From Kaistia geumhonensis (GTDB lineage: Bacteria; Pseudomonadota; Alphaproteobacteria; Rhizobiales; Kaistiaceae): a DNA stretch of 64,000 bases. The translations under genes were made by a program, and so were the position numbers. Below are positions 1-9,688 of the stretch, in pieces. The notes below the pieces were generated by a model. That model saw nothing but the letters and a program-made list of their open reading frames with translations, was not told the origin of the DNA and made no database searches. Position 1 is the stretch's first letter, and the number at the start of each line of letters is the position of its first letter. The DNA is taken from contig NZ_JAUSWJ010000001.1 of the NCBI RefSeq assembly GCF_030815145.1, positions 3,550,001 to 3,614,000 of the forward strand, in the 5' to 3' direction.

Positions 1-115
1 AATTGTCAAGCCCAGCGGCTGGGCATCCACGACTCTTCCTGCGCCGCCCGGCTGCCGGGGAACCCATGCCGGAGCGGGGGGTTGGGCAGCGTCGAGTTGG
101 TCGGACGAGGGTGAA
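1..115. other. Left edge, no assignable gene
   Basis: All of this stretch is open in the frame that enters treY and also in the frame ending at the TGA at 112-114, so it could be the 3' end of an upstream gene overlapping the treY leader by a few bases. Too little is present to recognise a family. GACGAGG just before 111 is a weak ribosome binding site for treY. Confidence 0.4.
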
Positions 116-2668
116 ATGACGGCAGAGGCACAGACGGCGGCGCGCGCGGGGCGCTTCCGCGCGACCTACCGGGTTCAGTTCAACGACAACTTCACCTTCG
201 CCGACGCGGAGCGGCTGGCCCCCTATCTCGCCGCGCTCGGGATCAGCCATCTCTATGCCTCACCGATCTTCGCGGCCAGAGCGGGGTCCGCGCATGGCTA
301 CGACATGGTCGACCCGACGCGCATCAGCGACGCGCTCGGCGGCGAGGCCGGATTTCGGCGCCTCGCAGCCGCGCTGAGGGCCAAGGGCATCGGCATCATC
401 CTCGACATCGTGCCCAACCACATGGCGGCCGACGCGGCCAATCCGTACTGGATGGACGTGCTCGAATTCGGCAAGGCAGCGGCGAGCGCCGGCGTGTTCG
501 ACATCGACTTCTCGCGGCCGATCGCGCTGCCATGGGTGGGCGACGACGTGAGCGAGCCGATCGAGAGCCTTCGCCTCGATGCCGCCGCAGGCCGCATCGA
601 GGCGGTCGTCGCCGGCAACGGCGTGCCGCTCCGCCCCGCCAGCGTCGCGCTGCTTCTCGACCGGATCGGCGCGCTCGAAGCGGCGGAGGCGTTCCGTTCC
701 CTCGAGGCCGAGGCAGACGAGGCGGCGATCGCCGCCGCGCGCGCTGCGCTCCGCACCGCCGCAGCCGCCGCGCCGGACGCTTTTGCCCGCGCGCTCCAAA
801 GCGCCGACCTGACGGCGCTCCACACCACGCAGCATTGGCGGGCCGTTCCCTGGCGCCGGACCGAGGCGCTCAACTATCGGCGCTTCTTCGAGGTCTCGCA
901 TCTCGTCGGCGTGCGCGCCGAGGATCCGGCGGTGTTCGAGATGGTGCACAGGCTGCCGCTCGCGCTGGTCCGCGAAGGCCTCGTGCAGGGCCTCCGCGTC
1001 GACCATATCGACGGTCTCTGCGACCCCGCCGGCTATGCGGGCGCGTTGCGGGACGCCGCCGGCGAGGACACGCTGATCCTCATCGAGAAGATCCTCGGCC
1101 GCGACGAGCCGCTGCGCGACTGGCCGATCGACGGCACGACCGGTTACGAGCGCCTCAACCTCATCAACGCCGCCTTCGTCTCCGCCAGGGGGCGCGCGCG
1201 GCTGCAACGGGCGCTGGAGGATGAGGGGCTCATCGAAGGCAGCCCGGAGCGGCGTCTCTTCGACGCCAAGCATGCGGTGCTCGACCGCAGCTTCCGGCCC
1301 GAACTCGCGCGGCTCGCCGATCGCGCGGCGAAGCTGCCCGGGCTCGAAGCCGTGCCGCGCGGCGCGCTGACGGCGACGCTCGCCGCGCTGCTCGCCGCCT
1401 TTCCCGTCTATCGCTCCTATATCGACGCGCTGCCGGCGTCGCTTGAAGACGAGGCGCTGTGGCGCGAGGCCTTGCGGCGGCTGGAACACCTTTCGCCCGG
1501 CGATGCCGCGGCCGCCGGCCAGATCGTCGAAGCGGCGCTCGGCGCCGGAGGCGAGCCCGGCGACCTCTTCCGCACCGCGTTCCAGCAGCTCTCCGGCCCC
1601 GCGATGGCGAAGGGCTACGAGGATACCGAACTCTATCGCAGCGTCGCGCTCACCTCGGTCAACGAGGTCGGCTCCGATCTCGGCGCCGAGACCCCGGCCG
1701 GCGATGCGCTGCATGCGAGCTTCGCGGCCTTCTCGCTCGGCGGCCAGACGCCGCTCGCGACCCACGACACCAAGCGCGGCGCCGATACGAGGGCACGGCT
1801 GAACCTCCTCTCGCACGATCCCGAAGACTGGCTCGCCCATGTGAAGCGTTGGCGCGAGCGCCATGCCGGCCTGAAGCAAAACGATGCGCCGGACGCGCTC
1901 GACGAGTGGCTGATCTACCAGACGCTGTTCGCCGCCTGGCCGATCACCACCGAGCGGGCGCGCGGCTATTTCGAGAAGGCGTTGCGCGAGGCGAAGCGGC
2001 ATGGCAGCTGGACCGACCCGGATACGGCCTATGAGGAGGCGCTGCACGGCTTCGTCGCAGAACTCATCGAGGGCGAAGGCGGGGCGGATTTCCGCAGCGA
2101 CATCGAAGCGTTGCACCAGCGGCTCGCGGCGGATGCGGCGCGGTTCGGCCTCGGCCAGACGGTGCTTCAGCTGACGCTGCCGGGCATCCCGGACATCTAT
2201 CGCGGCACAGAACTCGCCGATCTCTCGCTGGTCGATCCCGACAATCGCCGGCCGGTCGACTGGGAGCGGCGGATCGCATTGGCGGAAGGGCCGCTTGAGG
2301 CGGCTCCGGCCGGGGATCGCGAAGGGGTGGCGAAGCTCGCGGCGATCCGCGCTCTCCTCGCGTTGCGCGCCGCCCATCCGGCGCTGTTCGCCGCGCCCTA
2401 CGAGGCCGTGCCGCTCCGCCAGGAGGGCTGGTTCGCCTTCAAGCGCGTCGCCGAGGAAGGAACGCTGTTCGTCGCGCTGCCGGTCACGCCGGCCGCGGCG
2501 CGCGCCACGGCGCTCGATACCGGGACGGCGCTTCGCGATGGCGATTTCACGCGCGTGCTGCCGCCGGAGGGGACGGTCTCCGTCGCCGGCGGCCGCCTCG
2601 CGATCGATCCTGATCATCCCGTGACCGTTCTGGCGCATCCCGGAGCGTCGTCGGGGCCGGCGACGTGA
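116..2668 (+). CDS. treY: Maltooligosyl trehalose synthase
   Basis: Cytoplasmic GH13 enzyme that turns the reducing-end alpha-1,4 bond of maltodextrin into the alpha,alpha-1,1 bond of trehalose, giving maltooligosyltrehalose for TreZ. The 850-residue product starts with the family-typical FRATYRVQF. It carries SAHGYDMVD near residue 58, DIVPNHM near 97, RVDHIDG near 292 (nucleophile region), LIEKIL near 321 (acid/base Glu region) and THDTKR near 545. The long insert after residue 130, specific to TreY among GH13 enzymes, is present. The frame stays open upstream to the window edge, but ATG 116 fits the usual N-terminus. It lies in a probable operon with a DUF2934 protein and treZ. Alternative GH13 roles are unlikely given the TreY-type HGYD motif and the treZ neighbour. 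Confidence 0.93.
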   Translation: MTAEAQTAARAGRFRATYRVQFNDNFTFADAERLAPYLAALGISHLYASPIFAARAGSAHGYDMVDPTRISDALGGEAGFRRLAAALRAKGIGIILDIVPNHMAADAANPYWMDVLEFGKAAASAGVFDIDFSRPIALPWVGDDVSEPIESLRLDAAAGRIEAVVAGNGVPLRPASVALLLDRIGALEAAEAFRSLEAEADEAAIAAARAALRTAAAAAPDAFARALQSADLTALHTTQHWRAVPWRRTEALNYRRFFEVSHLVGVRAEDPAVFEMVHRLPLALVREGLVQGLRVDHIDGLCDPAGYAGALRDAAGEDTLILIEKILGRDEPLRDWPIDGTTGYERLNLINAAFVSARGRARLQRALEDEGLIEGSPERRLFDAKHAVLDRSFRPELARLADRAAKLPGLEAVPRGALTATLAALLAAFPVYRSYIDALPASLEDEALWREALRRLEHLSPGDAAAAGQIVEAALGAGGEPGDLFRTAFQQLSGPAMAKGYEDTELYRSVALTSVNEVGSDLGAETPAGDALHASFAAFSLGGQTPLATHDTKRGADTRARLNLLSHDPEDWLAHVKRWRERHAGLKQNDAPDALDEWLIYQTLFAAWPITTERARGYFEKALREAKRHGSWTDPDTAYEEALHGFVAELIEGEGGADFRSDIEALHQRLAADAARFGLGQTVLQLTLPGIPDIYRGTELADLSLVDPDNRRPVDWERRIALAEGPLEAAPAGDREGVAKLAAIRALLALRAAHPALFAAPYEAVPLRQEGWFAFKRVAEEGTLFVALPVTPAAARATALDTGTALRDGDFTRVLPPEGTVSVAGGRLAIDPDHPVTVLAHPGASSGPAT

Positions 2669-2702
2669 CGGGCAGCCGGGCGGCGAGACGAAGGAGGGCC
2701 GC

Positions 2703-2888
2703 ATGGAGTTCAGCGACGAGGAGATTGCCGCCGAGGCCTATCGCATCTGGGAGGCCGATGGCCGCCCGATGTTCACCAAGGATCACGACCACTGGTTCCG
2801 GGCCGTCGAGAACCTGCGCAGGCAGCGATCGGCGGAACGCGATTTCGGCATCAGCCTGCCGCTCGCCGGGACCGACATCGCCCGCTGA
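2703..2888 (+). CDS. DUF2934 small protein
   Basis: A 61-residue protein with the DUF2934 pattern: IAAEAYRIWEADGRP near residues 8-22, then H-D-H-W and a charged helix. Function is unknown; members are common beside stress and storage-carbohydrate genes in Rhizobiales. The ATG has a good site, AAGGAGG, seven bases upstream. It sits 34 bp after treY and 18 bp before treZ on the same strand, so it is probably cotranscribed with the trehalose pathway. No signal peptide or membrane segment is visible. Confidence 0.8.
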   Translation: MEFSDEEIAAEAYRIWEADGRPMFTKDHDHWFRAVENLRRQRSAERDFGISLPLAGTDIAR

Positions 2889-2906
2889 CAAAAGGGAAGC
2901 GAAGCT

Positions 2907-4868
<1,962 letters not shown>

Positions 4869-4875
4869 GAGGCCT

Positions 4876-5223
4876 TCAGGCGCCGCTCACCGAAGCGATG
4901 GCGGCGGCGAGCGCCGGCATCGTATAGGGCTTGTTGACCGAGACGATGCCGGCATCGCCGGCGAAGCCTTCGACCGTGCCGAGGCCGGAGGCGAAGATGA
5001 CGGGCAGGCGTGGTTGCGTGGCCCGCGCCTGACGGACGAGATCGATGCCGCTCATGTCCGGCAGGCCGATATCGGTCAGCAGGATATCGACGCCGCCGCG
5101 TGCGAGCGCTTCCAGCGCCGACCGGCCGTCCGCCGTCTCCTCGGCGTCGTGGCCGAGTTCGCGCAGCATTTCCGCCGTGTTCATCAGGATCAGGAAGTCA
5201 TCCTCGCAGACGACGATCTTCAT
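4876..5223 (-). CDS. Single-domain response regulator (CheY-like)
   Basis: A 115-residue stand-alone receiver domain. Visible receiver residues are the acidic pair E7-D8-D9, the phosphoacceptor D51 in LLTDIGLPD, the serine of FASG near 79 and K98 in NKPY. No output domain follows, so it probably acts as a phosphorelay intermediate or by protein binding, as do the orphan regulators of Rhizobiales, often with a hybrid or HWE kinase encoded elsewhere. No kinase gene is in the window. Transcribed toward treZ; the start ATG at 5223 follows a GGCGGAGCG leader. Confidence 0.85.
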   Translation of the reverse strand: MKIVVCEDDFLILMNTAEMLRELGHDAEETADGRSALEALARGGVDILLTDIGLPDMSGIDLVRQARATQPRLPVIFASGLGTVEGFAGDAGIVSVNKPYTMPALAAAIASVSGA

Positions 5224-5348
5224 TTCGGCGCTCCGCCTCGAGAGGACGCGTTCCCGCCCGGCGCAACCAGCGCCGGCGGGATCGGCTCAGGCCGCTTCAT
5301 CCCCGATCGTCATCGTAGGGCGATATGTTCACAAGGAACAGTCCCGAG

Positions 5349-5627
5349 CTAGCCGACGGCGCGGAACGGGATCACCGAACGCGGCGCCGGGATCATGCCG
5401 AGCATGCTCTCCTCGCCCTGCCGGCCGAAGCGGACGGCGCTCACCGACGCATAGGGGACGCGGACCCTGAACCCGGCATCGTCCTCGAACTCCACCGCCT
5501 CGGCCTGGCAGGTGAGGCGGCCGCTGGCGAGAGAGGCACCCTCGTCGACATGCTCGATCTCGATCCAGCCGCAGACCGACGCCATCTCGGCATCGATGCG
5601 CGCGATCATTTCCCGGACGGTTTCCAT
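5349..5627 (-). CDS. Hypothetical protein under a LexA-type box
   Basis: A 92-residue acidic protein that I do not recognise. An N-terminal amphipathic helix (about residues 3-16) is followed by a beta-rich part (WIEIEHVD, GRLTCQAEAVEFED, FRVRVPYASVSAVRFG) that resembles a small PilZ-like or SH3-like barrel, though no PilZ RxxxR motif is evident. There is no signal peptide. A perfect GTTC-N7-GTTC LexA site lies 38-52 bases upstream of the ATG, overlapping a plausible -10 element, so it is likely DNA-damage inducible. ATG 5627 is preceded by a GAAAGG-type site. Confidence 0.6.
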   Translation of the reverse strand: METVREMIARIDAEMASVCGWIEIEHVDEGASLASGRLTCQAEAVEFEDDAGFRVRVPYASVSAVRFGRQGEESMLGMIPAPRSVIPFRAVG

Positions 5628-5664
5628 GGCAACGCCTTTCGCGGCAGATCAATCCCTCGCCGAT

Positions 5665-5698
5665 GTTCTTATTTTGTTCTCATTATCCCCGCTGTCAA
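5665..5698 (-). promoter_or_regulatory. SOS promoter with LexA box
   Basis: Read on the minus strand: TTGACA (5698-5693), a 16-bp spacer, CAAAAT (5676-5671). On the plus strand, GTTC (5665-5668), seven bases and GTTC (5676-5679) form the direct-repeat LexA operator known for alphaproteobacteria. The operator covers the -10 element, the expected geometry for repression. Confidence 0.65.
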
Positions 5699-5715
5699 GA
5701 TATCCACAGCGGGGA
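5686..5715. terminator. Ten-bp inverted repeat between two minus-strand genes
   Basis: TCCCCGCTGT (5686-5695) and ACAGCGGGGA (5706-5715) form a perfect stem with a 10-base loop. It lies just after the stop codon of the AtzH-like gene and contains the -35 of the SOS promoter. It may terminate the ribokinase-AtzH transcript; no U-tract follows, so this is tentative. Confidence 0.45.
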
Positions 5716-5724
5716 GGGGCGAAT

Positions 5725-6123
5725 TCACGGGCCGCGGTCGACCGGCACGGCGTCGACCACGCTCACATGCGCGGCCACGACATGCCAGCCGCCGTCCAGC
5801 CGCGCCCAGGTCTGCATCTGGCGGCCGATCTTGCCCGGCGGCACATCGACATAGAGCGTCGAGACGGTCGCGAAGTCGTGTCCGAAGGTCGTGACGACCG
5901 TCTCGGCGAGCGCGCGGTCGGGGCCGAGCTTGCGGCGGCGGGCATTGAAGGCCTTGATCGGCGCATGGCCATGCTGGATCTGGCCGTCGCCATAGCGGAT
6001 CGTGAGCGGGCTGTCCCAGAACAGCTCGTCGAGCGCGGCGGCGTCGGCGTCGATCAGTCCCTGCTCGTAGCGCTGGAAGGCCGCCGTCACTTCGGCGACG
6101 GTGGCGGGATCGTTGACGATCAT
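5725..6123 (-). CDS. AtzH-like / HpxZ-type NTF2-fold protein (DUF3225)
   Basis: A 132-residue cone-fold (NTF2/SnoaL-like) protein. VTAAFQRYEQGLIDADAAAL, LDELFWDSPLTIRYGDGQ and the RALAETVVTTFGHDFATVS strand order match the AtzH/HpxZ group, whose members assist amidase-type enzymes in triazine and oxalurate catabolism. ATG 6123 is chosen over an in-frame start at 6297 because it begins the conserved domain and has GGAGCC upstream; the longer form would overlap the ribokinase gene. It follows the ribokinase by 22 bp and is probably cotranscribed. No amidase lies nearby, so its partner here is unclear. Confidence 0.75.
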   Translation of the reverse strand: MIVNDPATVAEVTAAFQRYEQGLIDADAAALDELFWDSPLTIRYGDGQIQHGHAPIKAFNARRRKLGPDRALAETVVTTFGHDFATVSTLYVDVPPGKIGRQMQTWARLDGGWHVVAAHVSVVDAVPVDRGP

Positions 6124-6145
6124 CGGGGGCTCCTCGGTGTGGGCA

Positions 6146-7048
6146 TCAGCGATCGGCGCCGATGATGGCGGCGATCTCCGTTCGGCTCGGAAAGGCGGCG
6201 CGCGTGCCGTGGCGGGTGACGGCAAGGGCAGCGGCGCGCCCCGCGGCGCGAAGGCTCGCCTCGATCGGCATCGCGCGGCCGTAGCGGCAGGCGGCAAAGA
6301 TGGCGGTGAAGACGTCGCCGGCGCCGGTCGTATCGACGGGGCGGACGGGCTCGGCTTCGACGGCGACGGAGCCGTCGGCGTCCAGCGCCAGCGCGCCCCG
6401 CGCCCCGAGCGTCACCACGACGAGCCCGGCGCCGCTGGCGCGCAAGGCCTCCGCGGCCTGAAGCGCATCGTCGCGGCCGCCGAGGAGACGGGCCTCGCCT
6501 TCGTTCACCACCAGGCAGTCGGCGAGCGGCACGAGGCTCGCGATGTCCGGGCGGGCCGGCGAGGGGTTGAGCAGCGTGAGGGCGCCGGCGGCGCGCGCCG
6601 CCGCGAGCGCCGCGCGGGTGGCGGCGAGCGTCAGGTTGCCCTGCATGACGAGCAGGTCGCCGGGGCCAAGCAATTCGACGCTTTCTCGGGCGAGGCGCTC
6701 GTCGATACATTCGGCGGCCGCGACGATGGAGGCGATGGCATTCTCGCCGCCCGGCCCGACAAAGATCAGCGAGCGGTCGGTCGGGACCTCGACCGGGACG
6801 AGGTCGGCGGGGTCGAGCCCCTCGCCGGCAAGTTCGCCCGCCACCCACTCGCCCGCCGTGTCGCCGCCGACCGGGGCCACAAGGCGGACATCGAGGCCGG
6901 CGCGGCGCATCACCAGCGCCTGGTTGGCGCCCTTGCCGCCGAGGTCCCGCTCCGCAGGTCCGGCGATCACGGTGGCGCCGGCATGCGGAAAGACGGCCGC
7001 CGCCATGGTCTCGTCGACCATCGCCGTCCCGAGCACGAGAACCCGCAT
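6146..7048 (-). CDS. rbsK: Ribokinase (PfkB family)
   Basis: Phosphorylates ribose (or a related pentose) to ribose 5-phosphate in the cytoplasm. The 300-residue protein has the PfkB signatures: LGGKGANQAL near residue 42 (sugar binding), LLNPSPARP near 160, NEGEARLLGG near 184 and DTTGAGDVF near 242 (anion hole and catalytic Asp). ATG 7048 has GGAGAGGAG upstream and begins the expected strand MRVLVLGTA; earlier in-frame codons run into the operator region. It is divergent from the LacI gene with tandem ATACGTAT operators between, so it likely belongs to the regulon of that repressor and serves the adjacent importer. Confidence 0.85.
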   Translation of the reverse strand: MRVLVLGTAMVDETMAAAVFPHAGATVIAGPAERDLGGKGANQALVMRRAGLDVRLVAPVGGDTAGEWVAGELAGEGLDPADLVPVEVPTDRSLIFVGPGGENAIASIVAAAECIDERLARESVELLGPGDLLVMQGNLTLAATRAALAAARAAGALTLLNPSPARPDIASLVPLADCLVVNEGEARLLGGRDDALQAAEALRASGAGLVVVTLGARGALALDADGSVAVEAEPVRPVDTTGAGDVFTAIFAACRYGRAMPIEASLRAAGRAAALAVTRHGTRAAFPSRTEIAAIIGADR

Positions 7049-7129
7049 CGCCACTCCTCTCCGGCCCTGTCGCATCAAGCCACGACTATCGCCGCGATTG
7101 GGTTGCCAACTGCTTGCGACCGGATTACA

Positions 7130-7152
7130 GATACGTATCACTAATACGTATC
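7130..7152. promoter_or_regulatory. Tandem LacI-type operators
   Basis: The palindrome ATACGTAT occurs twice, at 7131-7138 and 7144-7151, 13 bp apart centre to centre; the first extends to GATACGTATC. They lie in the 117-bp divergent gap between the ribokinase and lacI-type genes, 15-36 bases upstream of the GTG start. The CG-centred palindrome fits LacI-family binding. Confidence 0.65.
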
Positions 7153-7165
7153 AGGAAACATCGCC

Positions 7166-8182
7166 GTGGAAACGGGCCGCCCCCGCCGAGTGACGCAGCG
7201 CGATGTGGCGCGCCTGGCAGGCGTGTCGCAGACGACCGTCTCCATGGTGCTCTCCGGCGCGTCGGCGCCCTCGCTGCCGACCGAGACGCTGGAGCGGGTG
7301 CAGGCGGCGGTGCGCGAGCTCGGCTATGTGCCCAACCGCTTCGCACAGGCGCTGAAGACCAACCGAACGATGACCATCGCCTGCGTGGTGCCGGACATCG
7401 CCAACCCCTTCTATCCCTCGCTCCTGCGCGGCGTTCAGTCGGTTGCGGACGATGCCGGCTACGATGTCATCACGGTCAACACCGACGGCACGGCGGAGCG
7501 CGAGCAGCGCTTCCTCTCCTGGTGCCTCGAACGGCGGGTGGACGGCGTCGTCGGCGTCTTCTTCACGCTGCGCGCCGCCGATTTCCAGCCGCTGACCGAT
7601 TCCGAGATCGGCGTCGTGCGCATCGAATCCTCGGCGAAGCGCGGCGGCCCGCTGCCGGTCGACAATCTCTACATCGACAACGAGGCGGCCGCCGGCGCGG
7701 TCACGCGCTATCTGATCGGGCGCGGCTACCGGCGCATCGCGATGATCGCCGGCATCGGCGGCCCGCAGGACGGCCGCATCCGCGGCTATCGCTCGGCGCT
7801 GATCGAGGCCGGCCGCGAGCCGCTGATCGTCACCGACGAGGCGTTCACGGAGGAGGGCGGGCAACGCGCGGCCGAGACGCTCTTCGCCCTCGCCGAGCGC
7901 CCCGACGCCCTCTTTGCGGCCAACGACCTCATGGCGATCGGCGCCATGGCGGCGGCGCGCGAGGCGGGCTTCTCCGTTCCCGGCGACATCGCCGTCGCGG
8001 GCTTCGACGACATCTTCGCGGCGCGGCTGGTGACGCCGCCGCTCACCACCGTTTCGCAGTTCCAGTACGACCTCGGCACGACGGCTGCCGAGGTTCTTCT
8101 CGACCGGCTCCAGCGCGGCAATGCCGGCGCCGGCACGAGCCAGGCCATGCCGTTTCGCCTGATCGAGCGCGGTTCAACCTGA
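7166..8182 (+). CDS. LacI-family transcriptional regulator
   Basis: A 338-residue repressor: N-terminal helix-turn-helix RDVARLAGVSQTTVSMVLSG (about residues 12-31), hinge helix near 50-60, then a periplasmic-binding-protein-like effector domain (TIACVVPDIANPFYPSLLRG near 68; FDDIFAARLVTPPLTTV near the C-terminus). Start is GTG 7166 with AGGAAA seven bases upstream. It probably senses the sugar carried by the downstream importer and controls both itself and the divergent ribokinase through the ATACGTAT pair. The importer genes begin 30 bp downstream in the same direction. Confidence 0.9.
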   Translation: METGRPRRVTQRDVARLAGVSQTTVSMVLSGASAPSLPTETLERVQAAVRELGYVPNRFAQALKTNRTMTIACVVPDIANPFYPSLLRGVQSVADDAGYDVITVNTDGTAEREQRFLSWCLERRVDGVVGVFFTLRAADFQPLTDSEIGVVRIESSAKRGGPLPVDNLYIDNEAAAGAVTRYLIGRGYRRIAMIAGIGGPQDGRIRGYRSALIEAGREPLIVTDEAFTEEGGQRAAETLFALAERPDALFAANDLMAIGAMAAAREAGFSVPGDIAVAGFDDIFAARLVTPPLTTVSQFQYDLGTTAAEVLLDRLQRGNAGAGTSQAMPFRLIERGST

Positions 8183-8212
8183 ACGATGCGAGACAGGCTC
8201 GGAGGGAGGAGC

Positions 8213-9538
8213 ATGAACATGGGTTTCAGAGCGAAAATCACTTTGGCGGGGGCGGCCCTCGTCGCACTCGGCGTCGCCGCGGCGCAGGCCGAGGACAAGA
8301 AGCCGATCAGCTGGTGGTACGAGACCGCCGCACCGGAAAACCAGGAAGCGCTGCAGAAGCTCCTGGTCGAGCCGTTCAATGCCGCGCATCCGAATGAGGA
8401 GCTGTCGATCGACTTCCGCGGCGCGGAACTCGACAAGCAGCTGCGCATCGCGATGCTGTCCGGCTCGGGCCCGGATATCGTCTATACCGCCGGCCCCAGC
8501 TATGTCGCCGCGATGGCGCAGGCCGGGCAACTGCTGCCGCTCGACGACTATGCCGCCAAGCTCGGCTGGAACGAGCGCATCCTGCCCGTCTTCATCGAGC
8601 TCGGAAAGTATAACGGCAAGCTCTACGCGCTGCCGAAGACCTACGAGACGCTCGGCCTCTTCTACAACAAGACGCTGTTCGACAAGAACGGCTGGAAGGC
8701 GCCCACCACCATCGCCGAGATGGAGAAGCTCGCCGACGAGATGAAGGCGAAGGGCATGGTCCCGTTCGCGGCCGGTAATGCCGACTGGCGGCCGACCAAC
8801 GAGCACTATGTCTCGATCGTGCTCAACTCGATCGCCGGCCCCGACAACGTCTACAAGGCGCTGAAGGGCGAGATTCCGTGGACCGCCGAGCCCTTCGTCA
8901 AGGCGATCGATAAGCTGAACGAGTGGTGGCAGAAGGGCTATTTCGGCCCCAACTACTTCTCGCTGACCGGCGAGCAGGCCTTCGCGCAGATCGCCACCGG
9001 CCAGGCCGGCATGGCGCCGACCGGCACCTGGAACTTCCAGAACGTGCCGCGCTACTTCCCGCAGAACAATGCCGAGCCGGCCTTCATCGGCTTCCCGAGC
9101 GCCGAGGGCGTGCCCTCGCCGATCTATGCGCTCGGCATCGGCTCGACCTTCTCGATCGCCAACTCCTCGGAGAATCCGGAAGGGGCGGCCGAGGTGATCG
9201 ACTATGTTTTCAGCGACAAGTTCTACGGCGACATCAACACCGTCTGGCAGGGCGAGTGGAACACGCCGCTGAAGGACCTCTCGAAGGTCAAGATCGGCGC
9301 CGAAGTCCTTCCGCTCTACGGCGAGACGATGAAGAGCCTCGCCGACGCGGTCGGCAAGAACCAGTACGGCTACACGACCTGGACCTTCCTGCCGCCCGCG
9401 ACCGACACCTATCTCGTTTCGGGCATGGAAGAGGTCTGGCTCGGCAAGATCACGACGGCCCAGTTCCTCGAGAAGCTGAACGCGGCGTTCCTCGAGGAAA
9501 AGGCGGCCGGCAAGGTGCCGGCGATCCCGGCCCGCTGA
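8213..9538 (+). CDS. Carbohydrate ABC transporter substrate-binding protein (family 1)
   Basis: Periplasmic solute-binding protein of 441 residues. The signal peptide spans about residues 1-26 (KITLAGAALVALGVAAAQA, then EDKKP). The mature part has the SBP_bac_1 pattern: ISWWYETAAPENQEAL, FRGAELDKQLRIAMLSG, ALPKTYETLGLFYNKTLF, TGQAGMAPTGTWNF. ATG 8213 is chosen because GGAGGGAGG lies just upstream, rather than the in-frame ATG at 8186. With the two permeases after it this makes a CUT1-type importer with no ATPase gene in the cluster. Substrate is unproven; the ribokinase and ARH-fold hydrolase nearby suggest a riboside. Confidence 0.9.
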   Translation: MNMGFRAKITLAGAALVALGVAAAQAEDKKPISWWYETAAPENQEALQKLLVEPFNAAHPNEELSIDFRGAELDKQLRIAMLSGSGPDIVYTAGPSYVAAMAQAGQLLPLDDYAAKLGWNERILPVFIELGKYNGKLYALPKTYETLGLFYNKTLFDKNGWKAPTTIAEMEKLADEMKAKGMVPFAAGNADWRPTNEHYVSIVLNSIAGPDNVYKALKGEIPWTAEPFVKAIDKLNEWWQKGYFGPNYFSLTGEQAFAQIATGQAGMAPTGTWNFQNVPRYFPQNNAEPAFIGFPSAEGVPSPIYALGIGSTFSIANSSENPEGAAEVIDYVFSDKFYGDINTVWQGEWNTPLKDLSKVKIGAEVLPLYGETMKSLADAVGKNQYGYTTWTFLPPATDTYLVSGMEEVWLGKITTAQFLEKLNAAFLEEKAAGKVPAIPAR

Positions 9539-9554
9539 GGGCGCCGCACGTCGA

Positions 9555-9628
9555 CCTCTCCTTGAGGGAGAGGCGCGGAACGTGCAGGCGGGCCGTCTCG
9601 GCGCGCCGGCCTCTCCCGACGGGAGGGG
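9555..9628. repeat. Two stem-loop palindromes between binding protein and permease
   Basis: CCTCTCC/GGAGAGG (9555-9573) and CCTCTCCC/GGGAGGGG (9610-9628, one G-U pair) are two related hairpins separated by a GC-rich stretch. They resemble the short intergenic palindromes common in Rhizobiales genomes. Their place after the binding-protein gene suggests mRNA stabilisation or partial termination, giving more binding protein than permease. Confidence 0.5.
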
Positions 9629-9688
9629 CGAAGAAAGGGCAGGCGGACCGCATCCGCCTGCCGTCCATCCGTCCCGAAGGATCCGCCC

